A stretch of 64,000 nt of DNA from Micromonospora halophytica (GTDB lineage: Bacteria; Actinomycetota; Actinomycetes; Mycobacteriales; Micromonosporaceae), in assembly GCF_900090245.1 (NCBI RefSeq), contig NZ_FMDN01000004.1:204169-268168 (forward strand). The letters are read 5' to 3'. The position numbers were made by a program, and so were the translations under genes. The notes beneath the pieces were generated by a model, which was not told the origin of the DNA, did no database searches, and worked only from the letters and a program-made list of their open reading frames with translations. Shown piece after piece: positions 55,905-64,000 of this stretch. How positions within the stretch are numbered: the first letter of the stretch is position 1; every line of letters begins with the position of its first letter.

Positions 55905-56782
55905 CCCTTGAGCCCGCTGGTGTTGATGCCCTCGACCAGCATCCGCTGGAAGGCGAGGAAGAACAGGAAGACCGGCAGCAGCGACAGCACCGACATGGCG
56001 AACATCGGCCCGACCGCGCTCTGGCTGGTGGAGTCGATGAACAGGGTCAGCGCCACCGGCACCGTGTAGTCCTCCAGATTGGACAGGAAGACCAGTTGCC
56101 GGAAGAAGTCGTTCCAGGTCCAGATGAACGAGAAGATCGCGGTGGTGACCAGCGCCGGGCGACTCAACGGCAGGATGACGTGCCGGAAGATGCCGAACGG
56201 ACTGGCCCCGTCGATCTTGGCGGCCTCGTCCAGTTCGCGCGGGATGCCCCGCATGAACTGGACCATGAGGAAGACGAAGAACGCCTCGGTGGCCAGGAAC
56301 TGCGGGATCAGCAGCGGCAGGTACGGCCAGTCCGCGCCGACCAGCCCCAGGCTGCGGAACAGGATGTACTGCGGCACGATCAGCACGTGCCCGGGCAGCA
56401 GCAGGGTGCCGATCATGACGGCGAACCAGACGCCGCGCAGCCGGAAGCGCAGCCGGGCGAAGGCGTACGCGGCCAGCAGGCAGGAGACCGCGTTGCCGAC
56501 CACGGTGAGCAGGCTGACCATCGCGCTGTTGAGGAAGAACTTGCCGAAGCTGAAGTCGAAGTTGCGCCACCCGTCGGTGTAGTTGCCCGGGGTGAACGTC
56601 TCCGGCAGCAGGCCGATGTTGTTGACGATCTCCTCCTGGGACTTCACCGACGTCCCGAGCATCCACAACAGCGGGTAGAGCACGACCGCGACGATCGCGA
56701 TCAGGACGATCAGGCGCAGCGCCTGCCGTCCACTCGGCTTGCGGGCGCCCACCCGGGCCCCCGTCGAGGTCACCGCCGTCAT
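55901..56782 (-). CDS. Carbohydrate ABC transporter permease (MalG-type)
   Basis: 293 residues with six membrane spans. The EAA loop is ELDEAAKIDGASPFGIFRHVILPLSRPAL, the contact to the ATPase. The C terminus is [19 protein letters not shown]1 family partner of the next permease. It starts one base into the upstream stop (TGATG). No ATPase gene is present here; CUT1 systems often share one MsmK/MsiK ATPase encoded elsewhere. Confidence 0.95.
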   Translation of the reverse strand: MTAVTSTGARVGARKPSGRQALRLIVLIAIVAVVLYPLLWMLGTSVKSQEEIVNNIGLLPETFTPGNYTDGWRNFDFSFGKFFLNSAMVSLLTVVGNAVSCLLAAYAFARLRFRLRGVWFAVMIGTLLLPGHVLIVPQYILFRSLGLVGADWPYLPLLIPQFLATEAFFVFLMVQFMRGIPRELDEAAKIDGASPFGIFRHVILPLSRPALVTTAIFSFIWTWNDFFRQLVFLSNLEDYTVPVALTLFIDSTSQSAVGPMFAMSVLSLLPVFLFFLAFQRMLVEGINTSGLKG

Positions 56783-57759
56783 CACCGCTCCCCGTCGGAG
56801 TAGTGCACCCAGAACCGCCCGGTGCTGAAGAAGACCGTGGTGATGAGCCCGATCGCGATCAGGAAGACCCAGGCCATCGCCGAGGCGTAGCCCATCTCCA
56901 GGTCGGTGAAGCCGGAGATGTACAGCTTCAGCGTGTACATCAGGGTCGAGTCGACCGGGCCGCCGGTGCCGTTGCTGAGCACGAAGGCCGCGGTGAAGCC
57001 CTGGAATCCGTTGATCGTCTCGAGCACCAGGTTGAAGAAGATCACCGGCGAGAGCATCGGCAGGGTGACGTGCCAGAACTGGCGGAACCGGTTCGCGCCG
57101 TCGACCGAGGCGGCCTCGTACAGCTCGGACGGGACCTGCTTGAGCCCGGCCAGGAAGATCACCATGGGGGCGCCGAACTGCCAGATCGCCAGCAGCATCA
57201 GGGTCTCCAGGGCCCAGTCCGGGTCGTTGACCCAGGGCAGCCCCTCGATGCCGAAGATCGCCAGGAACGAGTTGAACGCGCCGTCGCGGTTGAACATGTT
57301 GACCCAGACGATGGCCAGCGCGACGCTGCCGCCGAGCAGCGACGGCAGGTAGAACAGGCTGCGGAACAGCCCCACCCCGCGCCAGGCCTTGTTGAGCAGC
57401 AGCGCGACGCCGAGCGCGGCGGCGAGCTTCAGCGGCACGGCCACCAGCGCGAAGGTGAGGGTGACCTGGACGGCGTGCCAGTACGACGGGTCCTGGGTGA
57501 ACATCCGTTCGTAGTTGGCCAGCCCCACCCACTCGACCTCGGACAGCGGGGTGAGGATGTCGTAGTTGGTGAAGCTCAGGTAGAGCGAGAGCAGCATGGG
57601 GATCGCCGTGACGCCCATCAGTCCGATGAGCCAGGGCGAGAGGAATACGTAACCCGCCAGACCTTCGCCGTGCCGGTCCCGGCCGGCCCCACGCCGGGTG
57701 GCGTGGGGCCGGGGGGAACCGGTCCGGGTGGTCCGGCCGGGGGCCGTGGTGAGGGCCAC
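56782..57759 (-). CDS. Carbohydrate ABC transporter permease (MalF-type)
   Basis: 325 residues with six spans. YVFLSPWLIGLMGVTAIPMLLSLYLSFTNYD starts TM1. The EAA loop is SELYEAASVDGANRFRQFWHVTLPMLSPV. The N-terminal ~32 residues are Arg-rich and polar, in the cytosol. The GTG at 57759 is 30 bases after the sugar-binding protein stop. Partner of the MalG-type permease. Confidence 0.95.
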   Translation of the reverse strand: MALTTAPGRTTRTGSPRPHATRRGAGRDRHGEGLAGYVFLSPWLIGLMGVTAIPMLLSLYLSFTNYDILTPLSEVEWVGLANYERMFTQDPSYWHAVQVTLTFALVAVPLKLAAALGVALLLNKAWRGVGLFRSLFYLPSLLGGSVALAIVWVNMFNRDGAFNSFLAIFGIEGLPWVNDPDWALETLMLLAIWQFGAPMVIFLAGLKQVPSELYEAASVDGANRFRQFWHVTLPMLSPVIFFNLVLETINGFQGFTAAFVLSNGTGGPVDSTLMYTLKLYISGFTDLEMGYASAMAWVFLIAIGLITTVFFSTGRFWVHYSDGER

Positions 57760-57789
57760 GGGGCCGGCTCCTTTCCGTCGACCGCGAGG

Positions 57790-59130
57790 TCAGACGATCG
57801 CGGACTTGCAGGCCGCGACGTACTGCGCCGCCGCTTCGGCCGGGGTGATCCGGCCGTACTGGACGTTCTCGGCGGCCTTGACCAGCTCCGACTTGACCTT
57901 GCTGTGGCCCTTGATCGGCACCTGCGCCGCCTGGCCGAACTTCTGCGCCAGCTCGGTCTCGACCTGGATGGACTGCTTCATCGCCGGGTCGGTCGCCGTC
58001 TCGCTGACCTTGGCGCGCAGGTCGAGGTTGGAGGGCAGGCCGCGGTCGGTGCCGAGCAGCGCGACCGCCTCCGGGTCGTTGGCCAGGAAGTTGATCACGT
58101 CAACCGCGACGTCCCGGTTCTTGCTGCCCTTGAACACCGACCAGTACATCGCGGCCCGGGCCCACTGCCCGCTCGGGTCACCCGGGTACGCCACGACGCC
58201 CAGTTCGTCCTTGGTGTTCTTCTTCAGGTCGGGCATCTGGTTGACCCAGACCCAGCTCGTGGCGGCCTTGCCGGTGACCACGAGCTGCTTGGTGACGTCG
58301 CTGGCGTTGCCCTCGTGGATCACGTCCGGGGTCGGGGTGGCGCCCCGCTCGCGGGCACCCTTCCACAGCTCGAACCACCTGGTCACGTCCGCCTCGTCGA
58401 AGCCGAGGTCCTTGCCCTTGTACAGGTCCTTGCCCTGCTGGCGCAGCCACACCCAGAACGCCTTGTAGTCGGCGCTCGGGTCCTGGGTGCCGGGGACCTT
58501 GGTCTTCTTCGTCACCTGCTCGGCCCAGGCGATGTGCTCCTCCCAGCTCATGCCGGTGGTCGGCTCGGGCAGCCCGTTCCTGGTCAGCAGGGTCTTGTTG
58601 TAGACCAGGCCCTGGGTGTTCTCGCCGGAGGCCACCCCGGCGAGCTTGCCGTCGACGACGCCGTACTCCAGCAGGCTCTTGGGGAACTTCGACACGTCGA
58701 GCTTGCCGGAGTCGGAGTAGCTGTTGAGGTCCAGCACCGTGCTGCGCTCGGCGTACTCGGACAGGTAGTTGTCGTCGATCTGGAAGAGGTCCGGCGGGTT
58801 GCCGCCGGCGGTCAGCGTGGCCAGCTTGTCGAAGTAGCCCTGGTTGGCCTGCCAGGTCTTCTCGAAGGTGACGTTCGGGTTCTTCTTGGTGTAGAGGGCC
58901 AGGGCGTCCTCGGTGAGCTTGGCCCGGTTCTCGCCGCCCCACCAGAAGATGGAGAGCTTGACCTTGCCGTCACCGGCGTCACTGTCGTCGCCGCAGGCCG
59001 CGGCGCCGAACAGCAACGGCGCGGCGACCACGGCGGCGACCAGGCCGCGCAGGAATCGACGGCGGGGGGCGAGGGTACGGTGGGAGGGTTCGGCCGGCGT
59101 GCCGGCGGTGGGGGACGTTGCGGGGTGCAT
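57790..59130 (-). CDS. Extracellular sugar-binding lipoprotein of the ABC transporter
   Basis: 446 residues. The signal is RRRFLRGLVAAVVAAPLLFG with the lipobox AAAC (~45), possibly Tat type (RRRFLR). The binding domain has VKLSIFWWGGENRAKL, PPDLFQIDDNYLSEYA and YKAFWVWLRQQGKDLY. It captures a sugar or oligosaccharide for the two permeases; the ligand is not predicted. The ATG is 20 bases after the lacI stop, so the regulator and transporter share a transcript. Confidence 0.93.
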   Translation of the reverse strand: MHPATSPTAGTPAEPSHRTLAPRRRFLRGLVAAVVAAPLLFGAAACGDDSDAGDGKVKLSIFWWGGENRAKLTEDALALYTKKNPNVTFEKTWQANQGYFDKLATLTAGGNPPDLFQIDDNYLSEYAERSTVLDLNSYSDSGKLDVSKFPKSLLEYGVVDGKLAGVASGENTQGLVYNKTLLTRNGLPEPTTGMSWEEHIAWAEQVTKKTKVPGTQDPSADYKAFWVWLRQQGKDLYKGKDLGFDEADVTRWFELWKGARERGATPTPDVIHEGNASDVTKQLVVTGKAATSWVWVNQMPDLKKNTKDELGVVAYPGDPSGQWARAAMYWSVFKGSKNRDVAVDVINFLANDPEAVALLGTDRGLPSNLDLRAKVSETATDPAMKQSIQVETELAQKFGQAAQVPIKGHSKVKSELVKAAENVQYGRITPAEAAAQYVAACKSAIV

Positions 59131-59149
59131 CTGCGCTCACTCCTCGGCG

Positions 59150-60274
59150 TTAGGAGGCGACGACGCCACCGGTGGTGCGGGCCGGGCCGCCCGGGTCCGC
59201 AAGGCGATGCGGACCCGGGCTCTCCGGGGTACCTCCGGGGCGGGTTCGACCGGTTTCCGGAACGGGTCCGGTCGAGTCGCGGATGACCAGTTCGGTCTGG
59301 AGCATTACCTGTGCGGTGGTGCGACGGTCGCCGACTGCCGCTGACCGACCCCCACCGCGCGGGCGGGGCTCGGAGTCGTGTTGCAACAGCATGTCGACGG
59401 CCGTCCGGCCGGCGGCCGCGGTCGGCGTGGCCACCGTCGTCAACTTGGGGCGGGTGAGCCGGCTCAGCGCGATGTCGTCGACCCCGACGACGCTGACGTC
59501 CTGCGGGACCCGCAGGCCGAGCTGGTCGAGTCCCTCGATCAGCCCGATCGCCATCAGGTCGTTGTAGGCGAGCACGGCGGTGACGCCGCTGCGGCGTACC
59601 TGCTCGGCCTGCGCGCCGCCACCGGTCTCGGTGGGCGGGTTGGGGCCGAGCAGGGTCAGCTCGGCGCCGCCGGCGCGGGCGGCGGCCCCGGCCGCCCGCC
59701 GGATCTCACGGTTGGTCCAGGAGCCGCGCGGGCCGCCGAGCAGGGCGATCCGCCGGTGACCGAGGCCGAGCAGGTGCTCGATCGCGGACCGGGCGCCCTG
59801 ACCGACGTCCATCATCACGCAGGGCAGCCCGGCGACCTGCCGGTTTATCACCACCACCGGGACCTCCCTGCTGACCTGCTCGATGAGGCTGTTGCTCATC
59901 CGGGGGCTGCACAGCAGCACGCCGTCCACCTGCTTGGCCAGGGCGTGGACCAGCTCCTCCTCGGCCGTCGGGTCCTCGTTGGTGTCGGCCACGAAGACGT
60001 GGTAGTCCCGGTGCCGGGCCTGCCCCTCGGCCGCCTTGATCAGCGGCGGGAAGAACGGGTTGGCGATGTCGGCGATGATCAGGCCGATGTTGTGCGTACG
60101 GCCGGTGATCAGCGCCCGGGCGGCCCGGTTCGGCCGGTAGCCCAGCTCCTCGGCGCTGGCCAGCACCCGTACCCTGGTTTCCGGGTTGACCAGGTGCGGT
60201 GCCGAGAAGGTGCGCGACACCGTGGAGATGTGCACGCCGGAGGCCCGCGCGACGTCGCGGATGGTGGCTGGCAC
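59150..60274 (-). CDS. LacI-family regulator of module B
   Basis: 374 residues. The HTH TIRDVARASGVHISTVSRTFSAP (~4-26) sits at the N terminus, with PETRVRVLASAEELGYRPNRAARALITG. The sugar-binding domain has IGLIIADIANPFFPPLIKAAEG and TAVLAYNDLMAIGLIEGLDQLGLRVPQDVSVVGVDDIALSRLTRP in parts. A ~50-residue Arg/Gly/Pro-rich C-terminal tail is unusual. The GTG at 60274 is the only start before the HTH. First gene of the minus module B operon; two operators lie between it and the divergent Gfo/Idh gene. Confidence 0.9.
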   Translation of the reverse strand: MPATIRDVARASGVHISTVSRTFSAPHLVNPETRVRVLASAEELGYRPNRAARALITGRTHNIGLIIADIANPFFPPLIKAAEGQARHRDYHVFVADTNEDPTAEEELVHALAKQVDGVLLCSPRMSNSLIEQVSREVPVVVINRQVAGLPCVMMDVGQGARSAIEHLLGLGHRRIALLGGPRGSWTNREIRRAAGAAARAGGAELTLLGPNPPTETGGGAQAEQVRRSGVTAVLAYNDLMAIGLIEGLDQLGLRVPQDVSVVGVDDIALSRLTRPKLTTVATPTAAAGRTAVDMLLQHDSEPRPRGGGRSAAVGDRRTTAQVMLQTELVIRDSTGPVPETGRTRPGGTPESPGPHRLADPGGPARTTGGVVAS

Positions 60275-60331
60275 GGGCAGGCCCCCTCGTCAGGTGTTGT
60301 GGCTGCGGTCACATGGGTGCCGCCAATTAAT

Positions 60332-60496
60332 GCAAACGGTTGCTCTGGTGTCAACGGCAGATTGTTACGGCTCGGTTGCGACCACGCTCCCACGGGGCCA
60401 TCAAATTCCCATAAATCGGGGCGAGTGCCACGGGATTGGTCTCCATCGTTGACGCGGTCTTCATCGGCGTGGTTTCTTCGCTGCAAACCTTTGCAG
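60332..60496. promoter_or_regulatory. Two LacI-type operators in the module B intergenic region
   Basis: GCAAACGGTTGC at 60332-60343 and CTGCAAACCTTTGCAG at 60481-60496. The second has perfect 7-bp arms around CC; the first shares the GCAAA...TTGC half-sites. They lie near the starts of the divergent lacI (60274) and Gfo/Idh (60519) genes. The 243-base gap is less GC-rich than the genes, as expected for promoters. Confidence 0.75.
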
Positions 60497-60518
60497 TGAA
60501 GAGCGGAAGGTCCACCGC

Positions 60519-61847
60519 ATGTCACCACCACCCGGGCGGCGACGCCGCCATGCCCTCGTCGGCACCGGAGCCCGCGCCGAGATGTTCGTCCGCGCCCTGG
60601 TCACCGAGCACGCCGACCACGCGGAGCTGGTCGCCTTCGCCGATGTGAACTCCGCCCGGATGGACGCCCACAACCGGTGGCTGGTCGAGCTGGGCCACCC
60701 GGCCGTGCCGACGTACCGGGCCGGGGACTTCGTCGCCATGCTCGAGAAGGAACGCGTCGACGTGGTCCTGGTGACCACCGTCGACGCCACCCACGACGAG
60801 TACATCGTCGCCGCGCTGCACGCCGGCTGCGACGTGATCACCGAGAAGCCGATGACCGTCGACGCCCCGCGCTGCCGGCGCATCCTGGACGCCGTCGCCG
60901 AGACCGGACGGCAGGTCACCGTCGCCTTCAACTACCGCTACAACCCGCTGCACGAGCAGCTGCGCCGGCTGCTCGCCGACGGGGCGGTCGGCGAGATCGG
61001 GTCGGTGCACTTCGAGTGGCTGCTCGACGTCCGGCACGGCGCCGACTACTTCCGCCGCTGGCACCGGGACAAGGCGTCCTCCGGCGGACTGATGGTGCAC
61101 AAGGCCAGCCATCACTTCGACCTGGTCAACTGGTGGCTCGACGCCGAACCGGTCGAGGTGTACGCCGCCGGCCGGCTCTTCTTCTACGGCGACGAGGGCC
61201 GCCGGCACGGGTACGCCCGCGACTACGACCGGGCGCACGACGCCCCCGCCGCCGCCGACGACCCGTTCGCGCTGCGGCTGGCCGAACATCCCCGGCTGCG
61301 CGAGCTCTACCTCGACGCGGAGGCCGAGGACGGCTACCAGCGGGACCGCAACGTGTTCGCCCCCGGCGTCACCATCGAGGACGACATGGCGGTGCTGGCC
61401 CGCTACAGCAGCGGCGCGACGATGACCTACCACCTCACCGCGTACGCCCCCTGGGAGGGCTACCGGGTGATGGTCAACGGCAGCCGGGGCCGGCTGGAGC
61501 TGGAGGTCGTCGAGAGCGACTTCGTCAGCCCGGCGGCGGCCGGCGCGCTCAAGGGCGCGGCCCTGCACGGCGACGAGGCCGCCGCCGAGTCCGGCGGCGC
61601 CACCCTCACCCTGCGCCCGTTCTGGGAGCCGCCCACCGTCATCCCGGTCGAGGGTCACACCCGGCAGGGCCACGGTGGGGCGGACGCCCGGATGACCCGG
61701 GTGCTCTTCGGCGGCGCGGCCGACCCGCTGCACCGGGCCGCCACCGCGCGCGACGGCGCGCTCGCCCTGCTCACCGGCCTGGCGGCCAACCGCTGCATGG
61801 AGACCGGCGAGCCGGTCCGGGTCGCCGACCTGCTCCCCCTGCCCTGA
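60519..61847 (+). CDS. Gfo/Idh/MocA-family oxidoreductase
   Basis: 442 residues. HALVGTGARAEMFVRALV is the Rossmann start. DVITEKPMTVD has the EKP motif, followed by VAFNYRYNPLHEQLRRLL and FDLVNWWLDAEPVEVYAAG. Longer than most family members (~330-380), with an insertion rich in Asp/Tyr (HGYARDYDRAHDAPAAADDP). It could be the NAD-dependent uronate or sugar-acid dehydrogenase of this pathway. The ATG at 60519 has GCGGAAGG upstream. Confidence 0.9.
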   Translation: MSPPPGRRRRHALVGTGARAEMFVRALVTEHADHAELVAFADVNSARMDAHNRWLVELGHPAVPTYRAGDFVAMLEKERVDVVLVTTVDATHDEYIVAALHAGCDVITEKPMTVDAPRCRRILDAVAETGRQVTVAFNYRYNPLHEQLRRLLADGAVGEIGSVHFEWLLDVRHGADYFRRWHRDKASSGGLMVHKASHHFDLVNWWLDAEPVEVYAAGRLFFYGDEGRRHGYARDYDRAHDAPAAADDPFALRLAEHPRLRELYLDAEAEDGYQRDRNVFAPGVTIEDDMAVLARYSSGATMTYHLTAYAPWEGYRVMVNGSRGRLELEVVESDFVSPAAAGALKGAALHGDEAAAESGGATLTLRPFWEPPTVIPVEGHTRQGHGGADARMTRVLFGGAADPLHRAATARDGALALLTGLAANRCMETGEPVRVADLLPLP

Positions 61848-61864
61848 CCCTGCGAGGAGTCCCC

Positions 61865-63286
61865 GTGCCAACCCCTGACCTGCTCCTGCCCGCGGACCCG
61901 GGCGTCCGCGGGCTCGCCCGGGAGCTGTACGCCCTGGCCGCGCCGCAGCCGATCATCTCGCCGCACGGGCACGTGGACCCGGCGATCCTCGCCGAGGACC
62001 GCCCGTTCCCCGACCCGGCCCGGCTGCTCATCGTGCCCGACCACTACCTCACCCGGATGCTGCTCAGCCAGGGGGTGCCCCCGGCGCGGCTCGGGGTGCC
62101 GACGGTGGACGGCAGCCCGGTGGAGACCGACGGGCGGGCCATCTGGCGGCTCTTCGCCGCGCACTGGCACCTGTTCCGCGGCACCCCGTCCCGGCTCTGG
62201 CTGGAACGGACCTTCGCCGACGTGTTCGGGGTGACCACCCTCCTCTCCCCCGCCACCGCCGACGCCGTCTACGACGAGCTGGCCGCCCGGCTCGCCGAGC
62301 CGCAGTTCCGCCCCCGGGCGCTGTTCGAGCGGTTCGGCATCGAGGTCCTGGCCACCACCGAGTCGCCGCTGGACGACCTCGGCCGGCACGCCAAGCTCGC
62401 CGCCGACGGCTGGGGCGGGCCGGGTGGCCGGGTGGTCACCACCTTCCGGCCCGACAACGTCGTCGACATGGAGTTCGACGGCTGGCGGACCAACGTCGAG
62501 CGGCTCGGCGAGATCGCCGGCGAGGACACCGGCACGTACGCCGGCTACCTGGCGGCGCTGCGCGCCCGACGGGCGGCCTTCATCGCCGCCGGCGCCACCT
62601 CCTCCGACCACGGCCACCCGACCGCCCGCACCCTGGCGCTCTCCACGGCGGAGGCCGCGGCCCTCTACAGCAAGGGCCTGCGCGGCGAGGCCGACGCGGC
62701 CGACGCCGAGGCGTTCCGGGCGCACATGCTGGTGGAGTTCGCCCGGATGTCACTGGACGACGGCCTGGTCCTGCAACTGCACCCGGGAGCGGCGCGCAAC
62801 CACAACCGCTGGCTGTACGCCACCCACGGCCGCGACGTCGGCGGCGACGTCCCGCAGGCCACCGAGTACGTCAACGCCCTCGCCCCGCTGCTCGACGCCC
62901 ACGGCAACGACCCCCGGCTGCGGGTGGTCGTCTACACCCTGGACGAGTACACGTTCAGCCGGGAGCTGGCCCCGCTCGCCGGCGGGTACGCCGCGCTCTA
63001 CCTCGGCGCGCCCTGGTGGTTCCTGGACTCCCCGGAGGTGCTGCGGCGCTTCCGGGAGGCGGTCACCGAGTCGGCCGGCTTCTACAACACCGCCGGGTTC
63101 GTCGACGACACCCGCGCGTTCTGCTCCATCCCGGTACGCCACGACGTGGCCCGCCGGATCGACGCCGGTTTCCTCGCCCGGCTGGTCGCCGAGCACCGGC
63201 TGGCCGAGGACGAGGCCGCCGAGACCGTCGTCGACCTGGCGTACCGGCTGCCGAAGAAGGTCTTCAAGTTCGGGGAGATGTCATGA
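61865..63286 (+). CDS. uxaC: Glucuronate isomerase UxaC
   Basis: 473 residues of the uronate isomerase family. IISPHGHVDPAILAED (~31-46) carries the N-terminal metal ligand pair. TTESPLDDLGRHAKL and VVTTFRPDNVVDMEF follow, then LVLQLHPGAARNHNRWLYATHG with further His ligands and TAGFVDDTRAFCSIPVRHDVARR near the end. It converts glucuronate to fructuronate or galacturonate to tagaturonate. The GTG at 61865 is 18 bases after the previous stop. Overlaps the next gene by 4 bases. Confidence 0.93.
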   Translation: MPTPDLLLPADPGVRGLARELYALAAPQPIISPHGHVDPAILAEDRPFPDPARLLIVPDHYLTRMLLSQGVPPARLGVPTVDGSPVETDGRAIWRLFAAHWHLFRGTPSRLWLERTFADVFGVTTLLSPATADAVYDELAARLAEPQFRPRALFERFGIEVLATTESPLDDLGRHAKLAADGWGGPGGRVVTTFRPDNVVDMEFDGWRTNVERLGEIAGEDTGTYAGYLAALRARRAAFIAAGATSSDHGHPTARTLALSTAEAAALYSKGLRGEADAADAEAFRAHMLVEFARMSLDDGLVLQLHPGAARNHNRWLYATHGRDVGGDVPQATEYVNALAPLLDAHGNDPRLRVVVYTLDEYTFSRELAPLAGGYAALYLGAPWWFLDSPEVLRRFREAVTESAGFYNTAGFVDDTRAFCSIPVRHDVARRIDAGFLARLVAEHRLAEDEAAETVVDLAYRLPKKVFKFGEMS

Positions 63287-64000
63287 GTGTCAGGATCACC
63301 GGCGTCGACGTGCACGACGTGCGCTTCCCCACCGCGGCGGCCGGCGACGGCTCCGACGCGATCAACCGGGGCGACTACTCGGCCACCTACGTCGAGCTGC
63401 GCACCGACGGCGGCCCGACCGGCGCCGGGTTCACCTTCACCAACGGCCGGGGCAACGAGATCACCTGCGCCGCGGTCCGCGCCCTGGCCCACCACGTGCG
63501 GGGACGCACCGTCGCCGAGATCGAGGCCGATCCGGTGGTGTTCTGGCGCTCGCTCGTCGCCGACGTGCAGCTGCGCTGGCTGGGCCCGGAGAAGGGCGTC
63601 ATCCACATGGCCACCGGCGCGCTGGTCAACGCGGTCTGGGACCTGCGCGCCAAGCTCGCCGGCAAGCCGATGTGGCGCTACCTGGCCGAGCTGCCCACCG
63701 ACGAACTGGTCGCCAACGTCGACTTCCACCACATCACCGACGCGCTGACCCCGGATGAGGCCGCCGCCATCCTCGACAAGGGCCGCGACGGGCTGGCCGA
63801 CCGGCTCGCCGAGCTGGAGCGCGACGGGCTGCCGTCGTACACCACCTCGGTCGGCTGGCTGGGCTACCCGGACGACAAGGTGCGGGCGCTGACCCGCGAG
63901 GCGTACGCCCAGGGGTGGCGGGCGATGAAGATGAAGGTCGGCGGGCCGCCGGAGGACGACCTGCGACGGGCCCGGATCATCCGGGCCGAGATCGGCCCGG
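63283..64000 (+). CDS. Enolase-superfamily dehydratase, L-fuconate dehydratase-like (partial)
   Basis: The first ~239 residues, cut by the window end. VHDVRFPTAAAGDGSDAINRGDYSATYVELRTDGGPTGAGFTFTNGRGNE (in parts) and WDLRAKLAGKPMWRYLAEL match L-fuconate dehydratases. GWRAMKMKVGGPPEDDLRRAR carries the KxK catalytic Lys pair. The metal-ligand Asp/Glu and His-Asp dyad lie beyond the end. It removes water from an aldonate to a 2-keto-3-deoxy acid. The ATG at 63283 overlaps the uxaC stop (ATGA). Exact substrate unsettled; a mannonate/altronate role is possible. Confidence 0.85.
   Translation, partial: MSVRITGVDVHDVRFPTAAAGDGSDAINRGDYSATYVELRTDGGPTGAGFTFTNGRGNEITCAAVRALAHHVRGRTVAEIEADPVVFWRSLVADVQLRWLGPEKGVIHMATGALVNAVWDLRAKLAGKPMWRYLAELPTDELVANVDFHHITDALTPDEAAAILDKGRDGLADRLAELERDGLPSYTTSVGWLGYPDDKVRALTREAYAQGWRAMKMKVGGPPEDDLRRARIIRAEIGP

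Overview
The window is high-GC actinobacterial DNA, roughly three quarters G+C by eye. It has many GTG starts, strong GC bias at third codon positions and long operons whose genes overlap by 1 to 4 bases. The gene content (SARP/BTAD regulator, hybrid cobalamin operon, contractile injection genes) and a hairpin repeat I associate with that group point to Micromonosporaceae, probably Micromonospora or a close relative. No rRNA, tRNA, CRISPR array or intact insertion sequence was seen.

Layout. 1-7161: a CrcB/FluC fluoride-channel pair, a kinase-like ATPase fused to a possible metal-binding output domain, a large SARP-NB-ARC-TPR regulator on the minus strand, and a three-gene plus-strand set of exported proteins that includes a metzincin-like protease. 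7258-25036: a minus-strand cobalamin (B12) operon in transcription order cobN, ChlI/ChlD-type chelatase subunit, cobO, cobB/cbiA, cobI, cobM, cbiD, cobL, cbiG-cobJ, ferredoxin, NiCoT transporter, cobH, cbiX-cobA. A cobalamin riboswitch at 25344-25495 and a 42-codon leader ORF precede it. The operon holds genes of both the early- and late-cobalt routes. 25650-32331: accessory metabolism (MBL hydrolase, aldo/keto reductase, MFS transporter, AraC regulator beside a decayed NmrA-like gene, and a TetR regulator divergent from an FAD monooxygenase with paired operators).

32503-46975 is the most unusual block: a lipoprotein, then a compact contractile injection system (CIS) operon. It has a Pvc16-like protein, sheath, tube, a 536-residue Pro-rich protein, a LysM-type baseplate protein, VgrG-like spike, PAAR-like tip, gp25, baseplate J fused to a beta-propeller, and tail protein I. 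Membrane proteins flank it, and no AAA+ ATPase or tape-measure gene was recognised. The inference is a membrane-associated, reduced injection machine.

46976-64000 is carbohydrate catabolism under two LacI regulators. Module A (47274-51602) has an isomerase, a DUF993 aldolase-like protein and a Gfo/Idh oxidoreductase divergent from lacI, with two matching operators between them. Module B is a minus operon lacI, sugar-binding protein, two permeases, DUF624, PmoA-like, KDG kinase, KDPG aldolase (60274 down to 52770). It is divergent from Gfo/Idh, uxaC and an enolase-superfamily dehydratase cut by the window end. Together these could carry a uronate or related sugar acid to pyruvate and glyceraldehyde-3-phosphate. 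A secreted lipase lies between the modules.
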